Positions 1 through 11,730 of a DNA stretch of 42,011 nucleotides are shown piece by piece; the stretch's first letter is position 1, and each line of letters starts with the position of its first letter. Below the pieces are notes generated by a model. It was given only the letters and a program-made list of their open reading frames with translations, had not been told where the DNA came from and ran no database searches. A program made the position numbers and the translations under genes. This DNA is from Metaclostridioides mangenotii (lineage in GTDB: Bacteria > Bacillota > Clostridia > Peptostreptococcales > Peptostreptococcaceae), in the NCBI RefSeq assembly GCF_018917235.1, contig NZ_JAHLOF010000012.1, positions 1 to 42,011 on the forward strand, written 5' to 3'.

Positions 1-848
1 CTTAAAAGAGCTCCTATGTTATCTCCAGCTTGTGCTTGGTCTAGTAATTTTCTGAACATCTCTACTCCTGTTACTATTAACTTTCTTGGAGCTTCAGCAA
101 GACCTACTAGATCTACTTCATCTTGAACTTTTAGTATACCTCTCTCAACTCTACCTGTAGCAACTGTTCCTCTACCAGTTATTGAGAATACGTCCTCAAC
201 TGGCATTAAGAAGTCTTTATCTATATCTCTCTCTGGAGATGGTATATACTCATCTATTTGCTCAAATAGGTCAACTATTTTGTCTCCCCACTCGCTTGCT
301 GGATCTTCAAGAGCCATTAAAGCTGATCCTTTAACTATTGGAGTGTCATCTCCTGGGAAATCGTACTCTGATAATAAGTCTCTAACTTCCATTTCAACTA
401 ACTCTAATAACTCTTCGTCGTCTACCATGTCGCATTTGTTTAAGAATACAACGATGTATGGTACACCAACTTGTCTAGATAGTACTATATGCTCTCTTGT
501 TTGAGGCATTGGTCCATCAGTTGCAGAAACAACTAGTATAGCACCGTCCATTTGTGCTGCTCCTGTGATCATGTTTTTAACGTAGTCAGCATGTCCTGGG
601 CAGTCAACGTGAGCGTAGTGTCTGTTAGGAGTCTCATACTCAACGTGAGTTGTAGATATTGTGATTCCTCTTTCTCTTTCTTCTGGAGCTTTATCTATAT
701 TAGCGAAGTCTACTGCTTCTCCTAATTGATATCTTGCATGTAATGTTTTTGTTATAGCTGCTGTTAAAGTAGTTTTACCATGGTCAACGTGACCTATAGT
801 TCCTATATTAACATGGGGCTTAGTTCTTTCGTATTTAGATTTAGCCAT
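1..848 (-). CDS. tuf: Elongation factor Tu, 3' end beyond the window
   Basis: EF-Tu is the GTPase that delivers aminoacyl-tRNA to the ribosomal A site. The 282 complete codons read here begin [19 protein letters not shown]. They carry G1 GHVDHGKT at residues 19-26, G3 DCPGH at 82-86 and G4 NKCD at 137-140, then run into domain 2 before the left edge cuts the gene; the full protein is usually close to 400 residues. The start follows a clear GGGAGGAAA ribosome binding site. It is the last gene seen of the rpsL-rpsG-fusA-tuf set, 112 bases after fusA, with a perfect hairpin in the gap. No frame damage is seen, and the identification is certain. Confidence 0.98.
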   Translation of the reverse strand, partial: MAKSKYERTKPHVNIGTIGHVDHGKTTLTAAITKTLHARYQLGEAVDFANIDKAPEERERGITISTTHVEYETPNRHYAHVDCPGHADYVKNMITGAAQMDGAILVVSATDGPMPQTREHIVLSRQVGVPYIVVFLNKCDMVDDEELLELVEMEVRDLLSEYDFPGDDTPIVKGSALMALEDPASEWGDKIVDLFEQIDEYIPSPERDIDKDFLMPVEDVFSITGRGTVATGRVERGILKVQDEVDLVGLAEAPRKLIVTGVEMFRKLLDQAQAGDNIGALL

Positions 849-874
849 TTTTACTTTCCTCCCTTTATTTACAT

Positions 875-898
875 GCTAGGTGGAATTGACCACCTAGC
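875..898 (-). other. Hairpin in the fusA-tuf gap
   Basis: Perfect inverted repeat: GCTAGGTGG at 875-883 and CCACCTAGC at 890-898, with a six-base loop. In the tuf mRNA it ends about 26 nt before the start codon. No T-run follows it on the minus strand. The T-rich stretch lies on the plus side, where there is no gene to terminate. It therefore looks more like an mRNA processing, stabilising or translational element than a terminator. The role is inferred. Confidence 0.6.
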
Positions 899-960
899 CA
901 TTGTTTTTAGATTTTTATTTTTATATTTTTTATATTAAAAAATTTAATAACTTGTTGTAT

Positions 961-3027
961 TTATCTTCCTTCAGCTATTTTCTTAGCTACAGAAGCTGGA
1001 ACTTGCTCGTAGTGGTCGAATATCATAGTGTATGTTGCACGACCTTGAGTAGCAGATCTAAGATCTGTAGAGTATCCAAACATTTCTGAAAGTGGAACGA
1101 ATGCATTTATAACTTGAGCACCGCTTCTAGCTTCCATACCTTGGATTAATCCTCTTCTAGAGTTTAAGTCACCCATTACGTCTCCCATGTAATCCTCTGG
1201 AGTAACAACTTCAACCTTGAAGTAAGGCTCAAGAAGTACTGAATTACCTTTCTTAAGAGCGTCTTTGAATGCCATAGAACCTGCCATTTTGAAGGCCATC
1301 TCTGAAGAGTCAACCTCATGGTAAGATCCATCGTATAGTTGAACACCAACATCAACAACTGGATACCCAGCTATAACACCTGCATGCATAGCTCCTTGGA
1401 TACCTTGATCAACTGGTCCAACATACTCTTTAGGTACAGATCCTCCAACAGTTTTGTTTTCGAATTTGTATCCTTCACCTGGCTCAAGTGGATTAACTCT
1501 GATCTTAACGTGACCGTATTGACCTCTACCACCTGATTGTTTAGAGTATTTGTACTCAACATCAACAGGTTGTGTGATAGTTTCTCTGTAAGCAACTTGT
1601 GGGTCACCAACATTTGCTTCAACTTTAAACTCTCTAAGAAGTCTATCAACGATAACTTCTAGGTGAAGCTCACCCATACCACCGATTATAGTTTGTCCTG
1701 TTTCCTGATCACTTCTAACTCTGAAAGTTGGATCTTCTTCAGCAAGCTTTTGAAGAGCAACACCCATCTTTTCTTGAGCGGCTTTTGATTTAGGTTCAAT
1801 AGCAACATCTATAACTGGCTCAGGGAATTCCATTGATTCAAGTATTATTGGTGCAGAAGCGTCACATAAAGAGTCTCCTGTAGTTGTATCTTTAAGACCA
1901 ACTGCCGCTGCGATATCTCCGGCAAATACTTTAGTTATTTCTTCTCTAGTGTTCGCATGCATTTGTAGTATACGACCAATTCTTTCTCTTTTGCCCTTAG
2001 TTGAGTTAAGAACATAAGATCCAGATTCTAGTGTTCCAGAATAAACTCTGAAGAATGCTAATTTACCAACAAATGGGTCAGTCATTATCTTGAATGCAAG
2101 AGCTGAAAATGGCTCTTCATCAGAAGCATGTCTTTCTGACTCTTCTCCATCTGGTAAAACTCCTTTTATAGAAGCTATATCAGTTGGAGCTGGTAAATAA
2201 TCTATAACAGCATCTATAAGTAACTGAACACCTTTGTTTCTGTAAGCAGTACCACAGAATACTGGGTTCATTTCACAAGCTATAGTAGCTTTTCTTATAG
2301 CTATTTTTAACTCTTCTTTAGTTATTTCTTCACCTTCAAGGTACTTAAGCATTAATTCTTCATCAGTCTCAGCAGTTGCTTCAACTAATTTTTCTCTATA
2401 CTCAGCAGCTATATCTTTTAAATCTTCAGGTATTTCAGTTATTTCCATATCAATACCTAAATCATCTTTGTATATAACAGCATTCATTTCTATTAAATCA
2501 ACAATACCTGAGAAATAATCTTCTTTACCTATTGGTAGTTGTAGTGGCACAGCATTTGATGCTAGTCTGTCCTTCATCATTCCAACAACGTTTAAGAAGT
2601 CTGCTCCAGTTCTGTCCATTTTGTTTACAAACGCTATTCTTGGTACTCCGTAAGTTTCTGCTTGTCTCCATACGTTCTCAGATTGAGGTTCAACCCCACT
2701 CTTAGCACAGAATACTGCAACAGAACCATCAAGTACTCTAAGAGATCTTTCAACCTCAACTGTAAAGTCCACGTGCCCTGGAGTATCTATAACGTTTATT
2801 CTATGGTCTTTCCATGTAGCAGTAGTAGCGGCAGAAGTAATTGTTATACCTCTTTCCTTCTCTTGCTCCATCCAGTCCATTTGAGAAGCTCCTTCATGAG
2901 TCTCCCCTATTTTATGTGTTTGCCCAGTATAAAACAGGATTCTTTCTGTAGTAGTTGTTTTACCTGCATCTATATGAGCCATGATTCCTATATTCCTTGT
3001 TCTTTCCAAAGGAAACTTTCTATCCAT
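961..3027 (-). CDS. fusA: Elongation factor G
   Basis: EF-G is the cytoplasmic GTPase that drives translocation and, with RRF, ribosome recycling. The protein has 688 residues, the normal length. G1 AHIDAGKT is at 17-24, G3 DTPGH at 81-85 and G4 NKMD at 135-138, followed by the usual domains II-V ending in AEGR. The start is fixed by a near-perfect AAGGAGGA about 6 bases upstream. It lies 48 bases after rpsG and 112 bases before tuf, the standard str-operon order. No truncation or odd insertion is seen. A single fusA of this class in this context is the essential translocase rather than a FusA2 or Tet-type paralogue. Confidence 0.98.
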   Translation of the reverse strand: MDRKFPLERTRNIGIMAHIDAGKTTTTERILFYTGQTHKIGETHEGASQMDWMEQEKERGITITSAATTATWKDHRINVIDTPGHVDFTVEVERSLRVLDGSVAVFCAKSGVEPQSENVWRQAETYGVPRIAFVNKMDRTGADFLNVVGMMKDRLASNAVPLQLPIGKEDYFSGIVDLIEMNAVIYKDDLGIDMEITEIPEDLKDIAAEYREKLVEATAETDEELMLKYLEGEEITKEELKIAIRKATIACEMNPVFCGTAYRNKGVQLLIDAVIDYLPAPTDIASIKGVLPDGEESERHASDEEPFSALAFKIMTDPFVGKLAFFRVYSGTLESGSYVLNSTKGKRERIGRILQMHANTREEITKVFAGDIAAAVGLKDTTTGDSLCDASAPIILESMEFPEPVIDVAIEPKSKAAQEKMGVALQKLAEEDPTFRVRSDQETGQTIIGGMGELHLEVIVDRLLREFKVEANVGDPQVAYRETITQPVDVEYKYSKQSGGRGQYGHVKIRVNPLEPGEGYKFENKTVGGSVPKEYVGPVDQGIQGAMHAGVIAGYPVVDVGVQLYDGSYHEVDSSEMAFKMAGSMAFKDALKKGNSVLLEPYFKVEVVTPEDYMGDVMGDLNSRRGLIQGMEARSGAQVINAFVPLSEMFGYSTDLRSATQGRATYTMIFDHYEQVPASVAKKIAEGR

Positions 3028-3075
3028 GGTCCTTCCTCCTTATGATATCCTAAATTTATAAGATATCTGTATATA

Positions 3076-3546
3076 CTACCATCTGTAATGTGCAAACGCT
3101 CTGTTAGCATCTGCCATTTTATGAGTATCTTCTTTCTTCTTAACTGAGGCTCCTGTATTGTTAGCTGCGTCCATTATTTCTTTAGCAAGCTTATCAACCA
3201 TTCCTCTTTCTCCACGATCTCTCGTATATTTTACTAACCATCTTAAACCTAAAGTTTGTCTTCTCTCAGGTCTAACCTCGATTGGCACTTGATAGTTAGC
3301 TCCACCAACTCTTCTAGCTTTAACTTCTAGAACTGGCATTATGTTCTCCATAGCTGCTTCAAATACTTCAAGAGCATCCTCTCCTGTATTATCTGCTACT
3401 ATTGCAAAAGCATCATAAACGATCTTTTGAGCTTTTCCTCTTTTTCCATCTATCATTAAGTTATTAATCAACTTAGTAACTACCGTACTTCCATACATTG
3501 GATCTGGTAAAACGTCTCTCTTTGGAACATTACCTTTTCTTGGCAT
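3076..3546 (-). CDS. rpsG: 30S ribosomal protein S7
   Basis: S7 nucleates assembly of the 30S head by binding the 3' domain of 16S rRNA and lies at the E site. The 156-residue protein begins [20 protein letters not shown], ends AFAHYRW and has the expected bacterial length. An AAGGAGGG ribosome binding site precedes the start. The gene sits between rpsL and fusA, as in nearly all bacteria. In E. coli S7 represses its own operon by binding the rpsL-rpsG gap. A small hairpin occupies the same gap here, but whether it is used this way cannot be told from the sequence. Confidence 0.98.
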   Translation of the reverse strand: MPRKGNVPKRDVLPDPMYGSTVVTKLINNLMIDGKRGKAQKIVYDAFAIVADNTGEDALEVFEAAMENIMPVLEVKARRVGGANYQVPIEVRPERRQTLGLRWLVKYTRDRGERGMVDKLAKEIMDAANNTGASVKKKEDTHKMADANRAFAHYRW

Positions 3547-3589
3547 TCTGCTTCCCTCCTTAAATATTAAATATTAAATCATAGGTACT

Positions 3590-3609
3590 CGATATGCACT
3601 TACATATCG
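3590..3609 (-). other. Small hairpin in the rpsL-rpsG gap
   Basis: CGATATG (3590-3596) and CATATCG (3603-3609) form a 7-bp stem with a six-base loop inside the 126-base rpsL-rpsG spacer. No T-run follows, so it is unlikely to terminate transcription. It is a possible processing or S7-contact element, by analogy only. Confidence 0.4.
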
Positions 3610-3672
3610 TGATGCCATAAATATATTTCTCTATATTTAAAGCACCTAAACTATAATTAATTTAAACGGTTA

Positions 3673-4095
3673 TTATTTTTTTGCGTCTTTTGGTTTTTTA
3701 GCACCGTATTTAGATCTTGATTGCATTCTCTTTTCAACACCTGCAGTATCAAGAGTTCCTCTTAATATATGGTATCTAACTCCTGGAAGGTCTTTAACTC
3801 TTCCCCCTCTAATAAGAACAACACTATGTTCTTGTAGGTTGTGTCCTTCTCCTGGTATATAAGCTGAAACCTCTATACCATTAGTAAGTCTAACTCTGGC
3901 AACTTTTCTTAACGCTGAGTTAGGTTTTTTAGGAGTAACTGTTTTTACTGATGTACATACTCCTCTTTTTTGTGGAGCACTTATTTCTGTTGCTCTCTTG
4001 TCAAGTGAGTTATATCCTCTTTGTAGTGCTGGAGAGTCTGATTTTTTCTCAATAGCTTTTCTACTCTTACGGATTAACTGGTTAATAGTTGGCAT
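3673..4095 (-). CDS. rpsL: 30S ribosomal protein S12
   Basis: S12 lines the decoding centre and controls accuracy and streptomycin response. From the chosen start [10 protein letters not shown] the protein has 140 residues, typical of Firmicutes. The frame stays open for 19 codons further upstream. I chose the internal ATG because it matches the universal S12 N-terminus and follows AAGGAGGTG at ideal spacing. The two streptomycin loops read [11 protein letters not shown] and [12 protein letters not shown] with both key lysines intact, so the sequence is of the sensitive type. It is the first gene of its own unit, behind a strong promoter and a structured leader of roughly 175 nt downstream of rpoC. 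Confidence 0.97.
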   Translation of the reverse strand: MPTINQLIRKSRKAIEKKSDSPALQRGYNSLDKRATEISAPQKRGVCTSVKTVTPKKPNSALRKVARVRLTNGIEVSAYIPGEGHNLQEHSVVLIRGGRVKDLPGVRYHILRGTLDTAGVEKRMQSRSKYGAKKPKDAKK

Positions 4096-4307
4096 TAATC
4101 TGCACCTCCTTCTTTTAATTTTAGATCTTAAACAGATCACCAACCGATTCAAAGCTTAGACACATTGACTGCGTCTAACATAGTTTGATGCTTTTAGCTT
4201 TAAATTAATATTGTAGCATTTAAAAGCCACTAAGAACCCCGTAGGATCCTTAGTGTACTCATAATTACACACTTAAACATTTTATCATCAGGATAAATGA
4301 TTGTCAA
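4096..4307 (-). promoter_or_regulatory. rpsL promoter and structured leader
   Basis: On the minus strand TTGACA (4307-4302), exactly 17 bases and TAAAAT (4284-4279), extended by TG, form a near-consensus promoter just after rpoC. Transcription should start near 4272, leaving about 175 nt of leader. The leader holds a 12-bp hairpin with a UACG loop (4228-4255), a TTAGAC/GTCTAA stem (4156-4161 with 4173-4178) and a small GATCT/AGATC stem just before the ribosome binding site. This is compatible with a ribosomal-protein autoregulatory leader. The promoter is well supported by motif; the regulatory role is inferred. Confidence 0.7.
4228..4255 (-). other. UACG-capped 12-bp hairpin in the rpsL leader
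   Basis: The minus-strand RNA folds into CACTAAGGAUCC, loop UACG, then GGGGUUCUUAGUG less its last closing mismatch-free pairs: twelve pairs including two G-U wobbles, closed by C-G around UACG. That is the exceptionally stable UNCG tetraloop class. Downstream on the same strand is GGCTTTTAAAT, which has only four Ts, so it would be a weak terminator or attenuator at most. Confidence 0.6.
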
Positions 4308-4331
4308 GATATCTTTTAACTCAGGCCCTTC

Positions 4332-7300
4332 TTAGGCTTCAACCTTTTCAACTGCTATATTTTTGTATTTTTTCATACCTGTACCAGCTGGTATAAGTTT
4401 ACCTAATATAACATTCTCTTTAAGGCCGATTAAGTTATCTTCTTTACCCTTTATAGCAGCTTCTGTTAATACTCTAGTTGTCTCTTGGAATGATGCTGCT
4501 GATAAGAATGAGTCTGTAGCAAGTGATGCCTTAGTTATTCCAAGAAGTACTCTTGTAGCTTGAGCAGGTCTTAAATCTTGTGCTTCAGCTTCTTCATTGC
4601 ACTTGTTGAATACTAGAACATCTTCATATCCACCTGGTAGTAAATCTGTATCCCCAGGATCTTCAACTTTAACTTTTGATAACATCTGTCTAACTATAAC
4701 TTCGATGTGCTTGTCGTTTATATCAACCCCTTGAAGTCTATAAACTCTCTGCACTTCTTTAACTATATATTCTTGAACACCTATAATCCCATTAACTCTT
4801 ACTATATCGTGAGGGTTAATTGAACCTTGAATTAATGGATCTCCTGCTTTAACCATTTGACCTTGTTTAACTCTTAGTCTTGAACCATAAGGTATAGCAT
4901 ATACTTCTTTTTCGCCTTCACTAGGTATTATTGTTACTTCTTTCTTCTTATCAGATTCATTTATTTCAACTCTACCTGATATTTCTGATATTATAGCAAG
5001 GCTCTTTGGTTTTCTGGCTTCAAATAACTCTTCGACCCTTGGAAGACCTTGAGTTATATCTCCACCGGCAACTCCACCTGTATGGAAAGTACGCATTGTA
5101 AGCTGAGTACCCGGCTCACCTATTGACTGGGCAGCAATGATACCAACCGCTTCACCAATGTGAACTTCTTTACCTGTAGCAAGGTTTTTACCATAACATT
5201 TAGAACAAACACCGTGATTAGTCTTACAGTTAAGAACAGTTCTGATGTGTACCATCTCAATTCCTGCTTCTACAATCATATCTGCTTGATCTTCAGTTAT
5301 TCTGGAATCTGCTTCTACTATTACTTCTCCAGTTTCTGGATGTTTTATAGCATCAACAACATATCTTCCAACCATTCTATCGTAAAGTTCTTCAATAACT
5401 TCATTACCATCTTTTATAGCTAATATTTCTGTTGTATCTTTTGTACCACAGTCTATCTCTCTAACTATAACGTCCTGGCTGACATCAACAAGTCTTCTTG
5501 TCAAGTATCCTGACTCCGCTGTACGAAGCGCTGTATCTGAAAGTCCTTTTCTGGCACCGTGAGAAGATGTAAAGTACTCAAGTACTGATAGACCTTCACG
5601 GAAGTTTGACTTAACAGGGATCTCCATTGTCTTACCTGATGCATTGGCCATAAGTCCACGCATACCAGCAAGCTGTCTTATCTGGTTTTTAGATCCTCTG
5701 GCTCCTGAATGGGCCATTATATACAGGTTATTTAATCTATCAAGACCGTCCATAAGAGCATCTGTTACTTTTTCAGTAGTTTCTGTCCAAGTTTCTATAA
5801 CTCTTTCATACCTTTCTTCATCAGATATAAGACCTCTTCTGTACGCCTTTTCGTATTTATCTACTTTTTGCTCTGCTTCTGATATATATATTTCCTTCTC
5901 TTTTGGAACGTCCATATCAGCTACGGCAACTGTTATACCTGCGATTGTAGAGAATTTAAATCCAAGAGATTTAATGTAGTCTAGTAGTTCAGCAGTTATA
6001 GTGTTTCCGTGTCTTATAAAGCATTTATTTATTATTTTACCTAGAGATTTTTTATCAACTAGGAAGTCTACTTCAAGTCCATTAGGATCTTCTTGTCTAT
6101 CGACAAACCCTAAATCCTGAGGAACACCTTCATTGAATATAAATCTACCAACTGTACTCTCAATAATAGCACTTGTTCCATCTTCATATACTTTTCTCAT
6201 CTTAACAAGAGCATGAAGGTCTACAGCTTTATTGTAGTAAGCAAGTAATAACTCATTGAAGTCTTTAAATACCATTCCTGTTCCTTTAACACCATCTTGA
6301 GCTTCTATTGTTAAATAGTAACTTCCAAGAACCATATCCTGAGACGGAGTAGTTATAGGTGTACCGTCTTTTGGAGCAAGTATATTGTTTACAGAAAGCA
6401 TTAAGAATCTAGCTTCTGCTTGAGCCTCCACTGATAAAGGAACGTGAACAGCCATTTGGTCACCGTCAAAGTCGGCATTGTAAGCTGTACATACTAGTGG
6501 ATGTAGTTTTATAGCCTTACCTTCTACTAGAATTGGCTCAAATGCTTGTATACCTAGTCTGTGTAGAGTCGGCGCACGGTTTAGTAGTACAGGATGACTC
6601 TTTATTACGTCTTCAAGTACATCCCAAACTTCAGGCTTGACTTTTTCTACTATTGATTTAGCACTTTTTATGTTGTGTGCATAACCTTCTTTAACTAATT
6701 TATCCATTACAAATGGTTTAAATAATTCTAATGCCATTTTCTTAGGAAGACCACATTGGTAGAATTTAAGTTCTGGTCCAACAACGATAACAGAACGTCC
6801 TGAGTAATCAACACGCTTTCCAAGTAAGTTCTGACGGAAACGTCCTTGTTTACCTTTAAGCATATCTGATAAAGACTTAAGTGGTCTGTTACCAGGTCCA
6901 GTTACTGGTCTACCTCTTCTACCATTATCTATAAGAGCATCTACTGCTTCTTGAAGCATTCTTTTTTCATTTCTTACGATGATGTCTGGAGCTCCAAGTT
7001 CAAGTAATCTCTTCAATCTATTGTTTCTGTTTATAACTCTTCTATACAGGTCATTTAAATCTGAAGTCGCAAATCTTCCACCATCTAGCTGAACCATAGG
7101 TCTTAAATCTGGTGGTATTACAGGTATTGCATCAAGTATCATCCATTCTGGTTTGTTACCAGACTTCTTGAATGCTTCTACAACTTCCAGTCTTCTGATA
7201 GTTCTTATTCTTTTTTGCCCTGTACTATCTTTTAATTCTGCTCTAAGTTCTTTACTTTGTTGTTCTAAGTCTATGTTCTTAAGCAGTGCTTTTACAGCTT

Positions 7301-7817
7301 CAGCACCCATTCCAACTTCGAATGTATTACCGTATTTTTCAAGGGCATCTCTATATTCTTTTTCAGTTAATAACTGCTTAGCGTTAAGTCCAGTCTCACC
7401 TGGATTTATAACTACATATGATGCGAAATAAAGTATTTTTTCCAAAAATCTTGGAGACATATCAAGTAAAAGTCCCATTCTACTTGGTATACCTTTAAAA
7501 TACCATATATGTGACATTGGAGCGGCTAGCTCTATATGTCCCATTCTCTCTCTTCTTACTTTAGATTTTGTTACTTCAACACCACATCTATCACATACCA
7601 CACCTTTGTATCTTACTCTTCTGTATTTACCACAGTGACACTCCCAGTCCTTTTGTGGTCCAAATATTCTTTCACAGAATAGACCATCTTTTTCTGGTTT
7701 TAAAGTACGGTAGTTTATAGTTTCTGGTTTTTTTACTTCCCCTCTAGACCATTGTCTTATCTTCTCCGGAGAAGCTAAAGCTATTTTTATCGACTCAAAA
7801 TTGTTTAATTCAAACAA
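4332..7817 (-). CDS. rpoC: RNA polymerase beta' subunit
   Basis: The beta' subunit forms the DNA clamp and holds the catalytic magnesium of RNA polymerase. The protein has 1161 residues. The N-terminal zinc site is Cys60, Cys62, Cys75 and Cys78. The catalytic NADFDGD lies at 447-453. A second Cys4 zinc site and the trigger-loop region follow around 780-915. The start codon is TTG, chosen because [12 protein letters not shown] is the conserved N-terminus and GGGAG lies 8 bases upstream. It is 85 bases after rpoB, with a long hairpin in the gap. The next gene is rpsL; there is no L7Ae-like gene between them as in Bacillus. Confidence 0.98.
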   Translation of the reverse strand: MFELNNFESIKIALASPEKIRQWSRGEVKKPETINYRTLKPEKDGLFCERIFGPQKDWECHCGKYRRVRYKGVVCDRCGVEVTKSKVRRERMGHIELAAPMSHIWYFKGIPSRMGLLLDMSPRFLEKILYFASYVVINPGETGLNAKQLLTEKEYRDALEKYGNTFEVGMGAEAVKALLKNIDLEQQSKELRAELKDSTGQKRIRTIRRLEVVEAFKKSGNKPEWMILDAIPVIPPDLRPMVQLDGGRFATSDLNDLYRRVINRNNRLKRLLELGAPDIIVRNEKRMLQEAVDALIDNGRRGRPVTGPGNRPLKSLSDMLKGKQGRFRQNLLGKRVDYSGRSVIVVGPELKFYQCGLPKKMALELFKPFVMDKLVKEGYAHNIKSAKSIVEKVKPEVWDVLEDVIKSHPVLLNRAPTLHRLGIQAFEPILVEGKAIKLHPLVCTAYNADFDGDQMAVHVPLSVEAQAEARFLMLSVNNILAPKDGTPITTPSQDMVLGSYYLTIEAQDGVKGTGMVFKDFNELLLAYYNKAVDLHALVKMRKVYEDGTSAIIESTVGRFIFNEGVPQDLGFVDRQEDPNGLEVDFLVDKKSLGKIINKCFIRHGNTITAELLDYIKSLGFKFSTIAGITVAVADMDVPKEKEIYISEAEQKVDKYEKAYRRGLISDEERYERVIETWTETTEKVTDALMDGLDRLNNLYIMAHSGARGSKNQIRQLAGMRGLMANASGKTMEIPVKSNFREGLSVLEYFTSSHGARKGLSDTALRTAESGYLTRRLVDVSQDVIVREIDCGTKDTTEILAIKDGNEVIEELYDRMVGRYVVDAIKHPETGEVIVEADSRITEDQADMIVEAGIEMVHIRTVLNCKTNHGVCSKCYGKNLATGKEVHIGEAVGIIAAQSIGEPGTQLTMRTFHTGGVAGGDITQGLPRVEELFEARKPKSLAIISEISGRVEINESDKKKEVTIIPSEGEKEVYAIPYGSRLRVKQGQMVKAGDPLIQGSINPHDIVRVNGIIGVQEYIVKEVQRVYRLQGVDINDKHIEVIVRQMLSKVKVEDPGDTDLLPGGYEDVLVFNKCNEEAEAQDLRPAQATRVLLGITKASLATDSFLSAASFQETTRVLTEAAIKGKEDNLIGLKENVILGKLIPAGTGMKKYKNIAVEKVEA

Positions 7818-7852
7818 GGAGTTCTCTCCCTTCTATTTGATTTTTTCAAAGC

Positions 7853-7893
7853 ACATATGCGGAAATTGCATTATACTGCAATTTCCTATATGT
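7853..7893 (-). other. Long hairpin in the rpoB-rpoC gap
   Basis: GGAAATTGCA (7861-7870) pairs perfectly with TGCAATTTCC (7877-7886) around a six-base loop. Beyond a small internal loop the stem resumes with ACATAT (7853-7858) and ATATGT (7888-7893), making 16 pairs in all. No T-run follows on the minus strand. It is probably an RNA processing or partial attenuation site that sets the ratio of rpoB to rpoC message. The structure is seen; the function is inferred. Confidence 0.55.
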
Positions 7894-7902
7894 TATAAAA
7901 AC

Positions 7903-10900
7903 TTATACATCAAAGTCCTCATTGTCATAGTCTATGACCTTATCATATTCATCATCTTCAGCAAAGTCTTTTAAATCTTCATCATCTATCATTTCTTCAT
8001 CTGGATCTACTTCTGGCTCTTCTTCAGTCTCACCATCAGTTTCTTCTATAATATGAGACTCTTCTATTTCTCCCATATTATCGATCATATCTAACTCAAA
8101 TTCTTCTATATTAACATCTTCATCATCTAAAGACTCTTTAACTTCTATTTCTTGATCTTCATCAGTTAATACTTTTACATCCAAGCATAAACTTTGAAGC
8201 TCTTTTATTAGAACCTTGAATGATTCTGGTATTCCTGGCTCAGGTATATTTTCACCTTTAACTATCGCTTCGTAAGTTCTAACACGTCCAGCAACGTCAT
8301 CTGACTTAACAGTAAGTATCTCTTGAAGTATATGAGCAGCTCCATAAGCCTCAAGCGCCCAAACCTCCATCTCTCCGAATCTCTGACCACCAAATTGTGC
8401 TTTACCACCAAGAGGTTGTTGAGTTACTAAAGAGTAAGGTCCTGTACTTCTTGCATGTAGCTTATCGTCAACCAAGTGGTGAAGTTTAAGCATGTACATA
8501 TAACCTACAGTTATCTTGTTGTCAAACGGAATACCTGTTCTACCATCATATAAATCAAGTTTACCGTTTCTTGGATATCCAGCTTCTTCAAGAGCATCCA
8601 TTATATCAAACTCATTTGCTCCATCAAATACTGATGTTGCAACGTACCAACCAAGTTTCTTAGCAGCAAGACCTAAGTGCATTTCAAGTACCTGACCGAT
8701 ATTCATACGAGATGGTATACCTTGTGGATTAAGAACTATGTCCATAGGAGTTCCGTCTTCCATAAATGGCATGTCTTCTTCAGGTAATACTCTAGAGATA
8801 ACACCCTTATTACCATGACGACCAGCCATCTTGTCTCCTACTTTTATCTTTCTCTTCTTAGCTATATAACATCTAACAAGTTCATTTACTCCTGGAGATA
8901 AATCATCCCCATTTTCTCTAGTAAACAGTTTTATATCTACTATAATTCCTGACTCACCATGAGGTACAGTTAAAGATGTATCTCTAACTTCTCTAGCTTT
9001 TTCACCGAAGATAGCTCTAAGTAATCTTTCTTCAGCAGTAAGTTCTGTTTCACCCTTTGGTGTAACTTTACCAACTAGTATGTCTCCTGAATCAACTTCA
9101 GCACCTATTCTGATTATACCTCTTTCATCTAGGTTCTTAATAGCACTATCCCCTACATTTGGTATATCTCTAGTGATCTCCTCAGGCCCAAGTTTTGTAT
9201 CTCTAGCCTCGCACTCATATTCTTCTATATGAATTGTAGACAATCTATCTTCTTTAACTAATTTTTCATTTATTAATATGGCATCCTCGTAGTTATAACC
9301 TTCCCATGTCATAAACGCTATAAAGCAGTTTCTTCCAAGGGCAACTTCGCCAAGATCTGTAGCCGGTCCATCAGCTATAACATCTCCTGCAAGGATTTGA
9401 TCACCTTTACAAATGATCGGAGTTTGGTTTACACAAGTACCAGAGTTTGAACGTTTAAACTTAAGAAGATTGTATCTATCTCTGTTTCCATCTTCTCTCT
9501 TTATAATTATTTCATCAGCAGTTACTCTCTCTGCAATTCCTGTGTTTTTAGCAACAACAACGGCTCCTGAGTCTTTAGCTGCTCTGTACTCTATACCAGT
9601 ACCTATAATTGGTGCCTCTCTTCTAACTAGTGGCACGGCTTGACGCTGCATGTTTGATCCCATTAGGGCACGGTTGGCGTCATCATTTTCTAAGAAAGGT
9701 ATCATTGCTGTCGCAACAGATACAACTTGCTTAGGCGATATATCCATATAATCAATTTTATCTTGAGTAACAAGTTCAACAGCACCGTTTATAGTTCTAC
9801 AAACAACTCTGCTATTTACAAATTTGTTGTCGTCAGTTAATGCCTCATTTGCTTGGGCTCTAACGAATAAATCTTCTTCATCAGCAGTTAAGTAGTGTAT
9901 TTCATCAGTAACTGTCATTGTCTCTTTATCAAACTTTCTGTACGGAGACTCAATAAAACCAAATTCATTGATTTTAGCATAAGTTCCAAGAGAGTTTATA
10001 AGTCCTATATTCGGCCCCTCAGGAGTCTCAATCGGACACATTCTTCCATAGTGAGAGTGGTGAACGTCACGCACCTCAAACCCAGCTCTCTCTCTTGAAA
10101 GACCACCAGGCCCTAGGGCTGATAATCTTCTCTTATGAGTAAGCTCAGATAGTGGATTTGTTTGATCCATGAACTGAGATAACTGAGAACTACCAAAGAA
10201 CTCTTTTATTGCAGCTGATACAGGTCTTATGTTAACAAGCGCTTGTGGCGTTATAGCTTCCATATCCTGTACAGTCATTCTTTCTTTTATAACTCTTTCC
10301 ATTCTAGAGAAACCAATTCTAACTTGGTTTTGTAATAATTCGCCAACAGATCTTATTCTTCTGTTACCAAGGTGGTCAATATCATCTATATTACCTATGT
10401 CGTAGAATAAGTTGAATTCGTAATCTATAGAAGCTATTATATCGTCTAACAGTATGTGTTTAGGAACTAATTCTTTTGATCTTAGTTTTAAAGCTTCTTT
10501 TATTTCTTCTTCATCTGTGTAGCTGTCTATTATTTCTTTAAGAGTTGGATAATGTACCATCTCTTTAATGTTTAATTCATCTATGTCAAATTTAATATGT
10601 GATTTGATATCCACGAAATTATTACCAGTAACCTTTACCCTTTTATCCCCATCAAGTAAAATAGTTACCACGTTAATACCTGAATTTTGTATGTCTTTGG
10701 CAACTTCATAAGGGATTTTTTCTCCAGCTTTAACATAAACTTCACCTGTTTCTTGATGTATTACATCATCAGCTGATATTCTATTCATTATTCTATGGCA
10801 TAAAGATAATTTTTTGTTAAATTTGTATCTACCTACTTTTGCTAAATCATATCTCTTTGGATCAAAGAAAAGTGATTTAAGTAATGATGATGCACTTTCA

Positions 10901-11640
10901 ACAGTTGGTGGTTCACCTGGTCTTAATTTTTTGTAGATTTCAACTAATCCTTCTTCAACAGTACTTGTACTATCTTTCTCAAGAGTTGCGATAAGTCTCT
11001 CATCTTCTCCTAGTAAATCAATTATTTCGGAGTCCGAACCTATTCCAAGAGCTCTAAGTAGTACAGTAACAGGTTGCTTTCTTGTTCTGTCAACTCTTAC
11101 AGATATTACATCATTAGAATCTGTTTCATACTCTAACCATGCACCTCTATTAGGTATTACAGTAGAAGATATAAGTCTCTTACCGTTTTTATCTCTCTCA
11201 TCTGCATAATACACTCCTGGTGATCTTACAAGCTGACTTACAATAACCCTTTCAGCACCATTAATAATGAAAGTCCCTTTATTAGTCATAAGAGGGAAAT
11301 CTCCCATAAAGACTTCTTGTTCTTTTATTTCCCCGGTTTCCTTATTAATAAGTCTTACCTTAACTTTTAGAGGCGCACAATATGTAGCATCTCTCTCTTT
11401 ACATTCTTCTATATCGTACTTTGGTTTTTCATCTAAAGAATAGTCAACAAATTCCAATATAAGATTACCAGTGTAATCTTCTATTGGTGATATATCTTCA
11501 AATACTTCTTTTAGACCTTCTTTTAAAAACCACTTATAGGAATCCACTTGAATCTCTATAAGATTTGGCACATCAGCTATTTCCTTTATTTTGGAAAAGC
11601 TCATTCGCGTTCTTTTACCTATTGTGACAGGATGTGGCAT
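7903..11640 (-). CDS. rpoB: RNA polymerase beta subunit with long acidic tail
   Basis: The beta subunit forms much of the active site and RNA channel and is the rifamycin target. The protein has 1245 residues and begins [20 protein letters not shown]. The rifamycin cluster, about residues 483-509, is wild type, with H502 and R505 present. From roughly residue 1157 a tail of about 89 residues is half Asp or Glu. The start follows GAGAGGTG, and a candidate promoter lies about 60 bases upstream. Normally rplJ-rplL would precede it. Here there is an 885-bp gene-free stretch and then an opposite-strand LOG gene, so rpoB heads its own unit. Confidence 0.98.
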   Translation of the reverse strand: MPHPVTIGKRTRMSFSKIKEIADVPNLIEIQVDSYKWFLKEGLKEVFEDISPIEDYTGNLILEFVDYSLDEKPKYDIEECKERDATYCAPLKVKVRLINKETGEIKEQEVFMGDFPLMTNKGTFIINGAERVIVSQLVRSPGVYYADERDKNGKRLISSTVIPNRGAWLEYETDSNDVISVRVDRTRKQPVTVLLRALGIGSDSEIIDLLGEDERLIATLEKDSTSTVEEGLVEIYKKLRPGEPPTVESASSLLKSLFFDPKRYDLAKVGRYKFNKKLSLCHRIMNRISADDVIHQETGEVYVKAGEKIPYEVAKDIQNSGINVVTILLDGDKRVKVTGNNFVDIKSHIKFDIDELNIKEMVHYPTLKEIIDSYTDEEEIKEALKLRSKELVPKHILLDDIIASIDYEFNLFYDIGNIDDIDHLGNRRIRSVGELLQNQVRIGFSRMERVIKERMTVQDMEAITPQALVNIRPVSAAIKEFFGSSQLSQFMDQTNPLSELTHKRRLSALGPGGLSRERAGFEVRDVHHSHYGRMCPIETPEGPNIGLINSLGTYAKINEFGFIESPYRKFDKETMTVTDEIHYLTADEEDLFVRAQANEALTDDNKFVNSRVVCRTINGAVELVTQDKIDYMDISPKQVVSVATAMIPFLENDDANRALMGSNMQRQAVPLVRREAPIIGTGIEYRAAKDSGAVVVAKNTGIAERVTADEIIIKREDGNRDRYNLLKFKRSNSGTCVNQTPIICKGDQILAGDVIADGPATDLGEVALGRNCFIAFMTWEGYNYEDAILINEKLVKEDRLSTIHIEEYECEARDTKLGPEEITRDIPNVGDSAIKNLDERGIIRIGAEVDSGDILVGKVTPKGETELTAEERLLRAIFGEKAREVRDTSLTVPHGESGIIVDIKLFTRENGDDLSPGVNELVRCYIAKKRKIKVGDKMAGRHGNKGVISRVLPEEDMPFMEDGTPMDIVLNPQGIPSRMNIGQVLEMHLGLAAKKLGWYVATSVFDGANEFDIMDALEEAGYPRNGKLDLYDGRTGIPFDNKITVGYMYMLKLHHLVDDKLHARSTGPYSLVTQQPLGGKAQFGGQRFGEMEVWALEAYGAAHILQEILTVKSDDVAGRVRTYEAIVKGENIPEPGIPESFKVLIKELQSLCLDVKVLTDEDQEIEVKESLDDEDVNIEEFELDMIDNMGEIEESHIIEETDGETEEEPEVDPDEEMIDDEDLKDFAEDDEYDKVIDYDNEDFDV

Positions 11641-11701
11641 TCACTTTTCACCTCTCATATAATTAAAAATAAAACAAAAGTTCATTCTAACACATCTAAT
11701 A

Positions 11702-11730
11702 ATTTTATCATATTGTCAAGTACTTTACAA
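11702..11730 (-). promoter_or_regulatory. Candidate rpoB promoter
   Basis: On the minus strand TTGTAA (11730-11725), 17 bases and TAAAAT (11707-11702), with TG one base upstream of the -10, form an extended -10 promoter about 60 bases before the rpoB start. A TTGACA also lies at 11719-11714, but it has no convincing -10 at the right distance. Because no gene precedes rpoB on this strand, a promoter here is required. Confidence 0.5.

Noticed and set aside
2765..2785. CCACGTG core resembling the centre of a parS site
   Set aside because: The flanks do not form the TGTTCCACGTGGAACA palindrome and it lies in fusA coding sequence. No consensus parS was found by eye anywhere in the window.
2662..3045. 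127-codon open frame antisense to the start of fusA
   Set aside because: It is a mirror of strongly conserved fusA codons, has no family resemblance and no good ribosome binding site.
4096..4152. 19-codon upstream extension of rpsL
   Set aside because: It overlaps the leader and ribosome binding site, and S12 universally starts MPTINQL.
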